From positions 1 to 21,321 of IMG/VR virus record IMGVR_UViG_3300030060_004393: 21,321 bases of DNA; one strand, given 5' to 3'. The DNA is from a virus. Shown here piece after piece: positions 21,043 through 21,321 of the stretch (positions are counted from its first letter, which is position 1; every line of letters starts with the position of its first letter). The position numbers and the translations under genes are program-made. Under the pieces are notes generated by a model, which worked only from the letters and a program-made list of their open reading frames with translations, was not told the origin of the DNA and ran no database searches.

Positions 21043-21073
21043 AAAAAAAAGTTCTTACGAAAAGAACTTTTTT
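21043..21073 (-). terminator. Intrinsic terminator after the tail tube gene
   Basis: Minus strand: a GTTCTT-TTCGT-AAGAAC hairpin flanked by A and T runs (12-bp stem if these pair), followed by eight T in all. It lies 28 bases after the tail tube stop codon. The symmetry means it could also work in the other direction. Confidence 0.85.
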
Positions 21074-21100
21074 ATTTTTGTGAATATTGTAAAATTTGTA

Positions 21101-21321
21101 TTAGAATTCTAAGATTGCGTAATCATAAGATAGTGTTAATGTGATTTCTGCTGGGTCATTTGATGCCCAATCTAAATCATTAAACGCGGCAGATGTTATG
21201 AAAGCTCCTTTAAGAGTCCATTGTTCAATTTTATCACCAACTGGTCCTAACATAAAGAAGTTTACATCTTTCTTATAGAAATCTGCGTATCCATCTCTAC
21301 CTGTTAAAGATTCGTGTGATG
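21101..21321 (-). CDS. Tail tube protein (gp19-like), C-terminal part
   Basis: The frame enters from the right edge and ends at TAA (21101), giving the last 72 residues: SHESLTGRDGYADFYKKDVN, then MLGPVGDKIEQWTLKGAFIT, then AAFNDLDWASNDPAEITLTL and SYDYAILEF. The pattern W-x-LxGAFxxxxxFxxLD...ITLTLxYDYAxL is that of T4 gp19-like and related myovirus tail tube proteins, whose monomers form the inner tube. Its own terminator follows at once, as is common for abundant virion proteins. The N-terminus is outside the window. Confidence 0.82.
   Translation of the reverse strand, partial: SHESLTGRDGYADFYKKDVNFFMLGPVGDKIEQWTLKGAFITSAAFNDLDWASNDPAEITLTLSYDYAILEF

Overview
The window reads as a piece of the genome of a T4-like, contractile-tailed phage (myovirus) that infects a Bacteroidota host, probably a marine flavobacterium. 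The phage assignment rests on a gp32-type ssDNA-binding protein, a UvsX/RecA recombinase, a FEN/RNase H-type 5'-3' exonuclease, a tail tube protein, a gp26-like tail chaperone, a tape measure protein and several baseplate proteins. The host assignment is an inference. The DNA is strongly AT-rich, most genes lack a Shine-Dalgarno sequence, and at least seven intergenic or gene-end sites carry the Bacteroidota promoter form TTTG (or CTTG), exactly 20 bases, then TATATTTG or a close variant. Every gene I support lies on the minus strand, so transcription runs from right to left. I saw no tRNA, CRISPR array or insertion sequence.

Right part (about 11.5-21.3 kb), virion genes in transcription order: end of a tail tube protein; a terminator; a small membrane protein overlapping a 26-residue membrane microprotein; a gp26-like tail assembly chaperone that appears to be extended by a +1 (or -2) frameshift on a run of seven T; a perfect terminator; an 84-residue protein with a strong ribosome binding site; the tape measure protein; a gp48/gp54-like tube initiator; a gp53/LysM-like wedge protein; and a large hub-like baseplate protein split into two reading frames at the codons CTT TGA, the same shift codons used in the RF2 gene. 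A 119-residue protein and a PhyH-type oxygenase follow.

Middle part (about 9.3-11.5 kb): an accessory island of short genes, including a HExxH metallopeptidase and an LPD29-like protein. Most have their own promoter, and three share a nearly identical promoter-plus-leader cassette with a palindrome across the -7 box. These are probably early, host-takeover genes.

Left part (0-9.3 kb): a short and very divergent family A DNA polymerase, an SGNH hydrolase, a secreted DNA/RNA nuclease, a 622-residue protein with a possible PD-(D/E)XK nuclease core, an unknown protein, a DUF1599 (nucleotide-modification-associated) protein, then gp32-like, UvsX, a small unknown, the 5'-3' exonuclease and an unknown gene running off the left edge. 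gp32-like, UvsX, the exonuclease and the polymerase would form the replication and recombination core.

The two apparent frame switches in tail genes, the odd active site of the polymerase and the repeated promoter system are the items most worth following.
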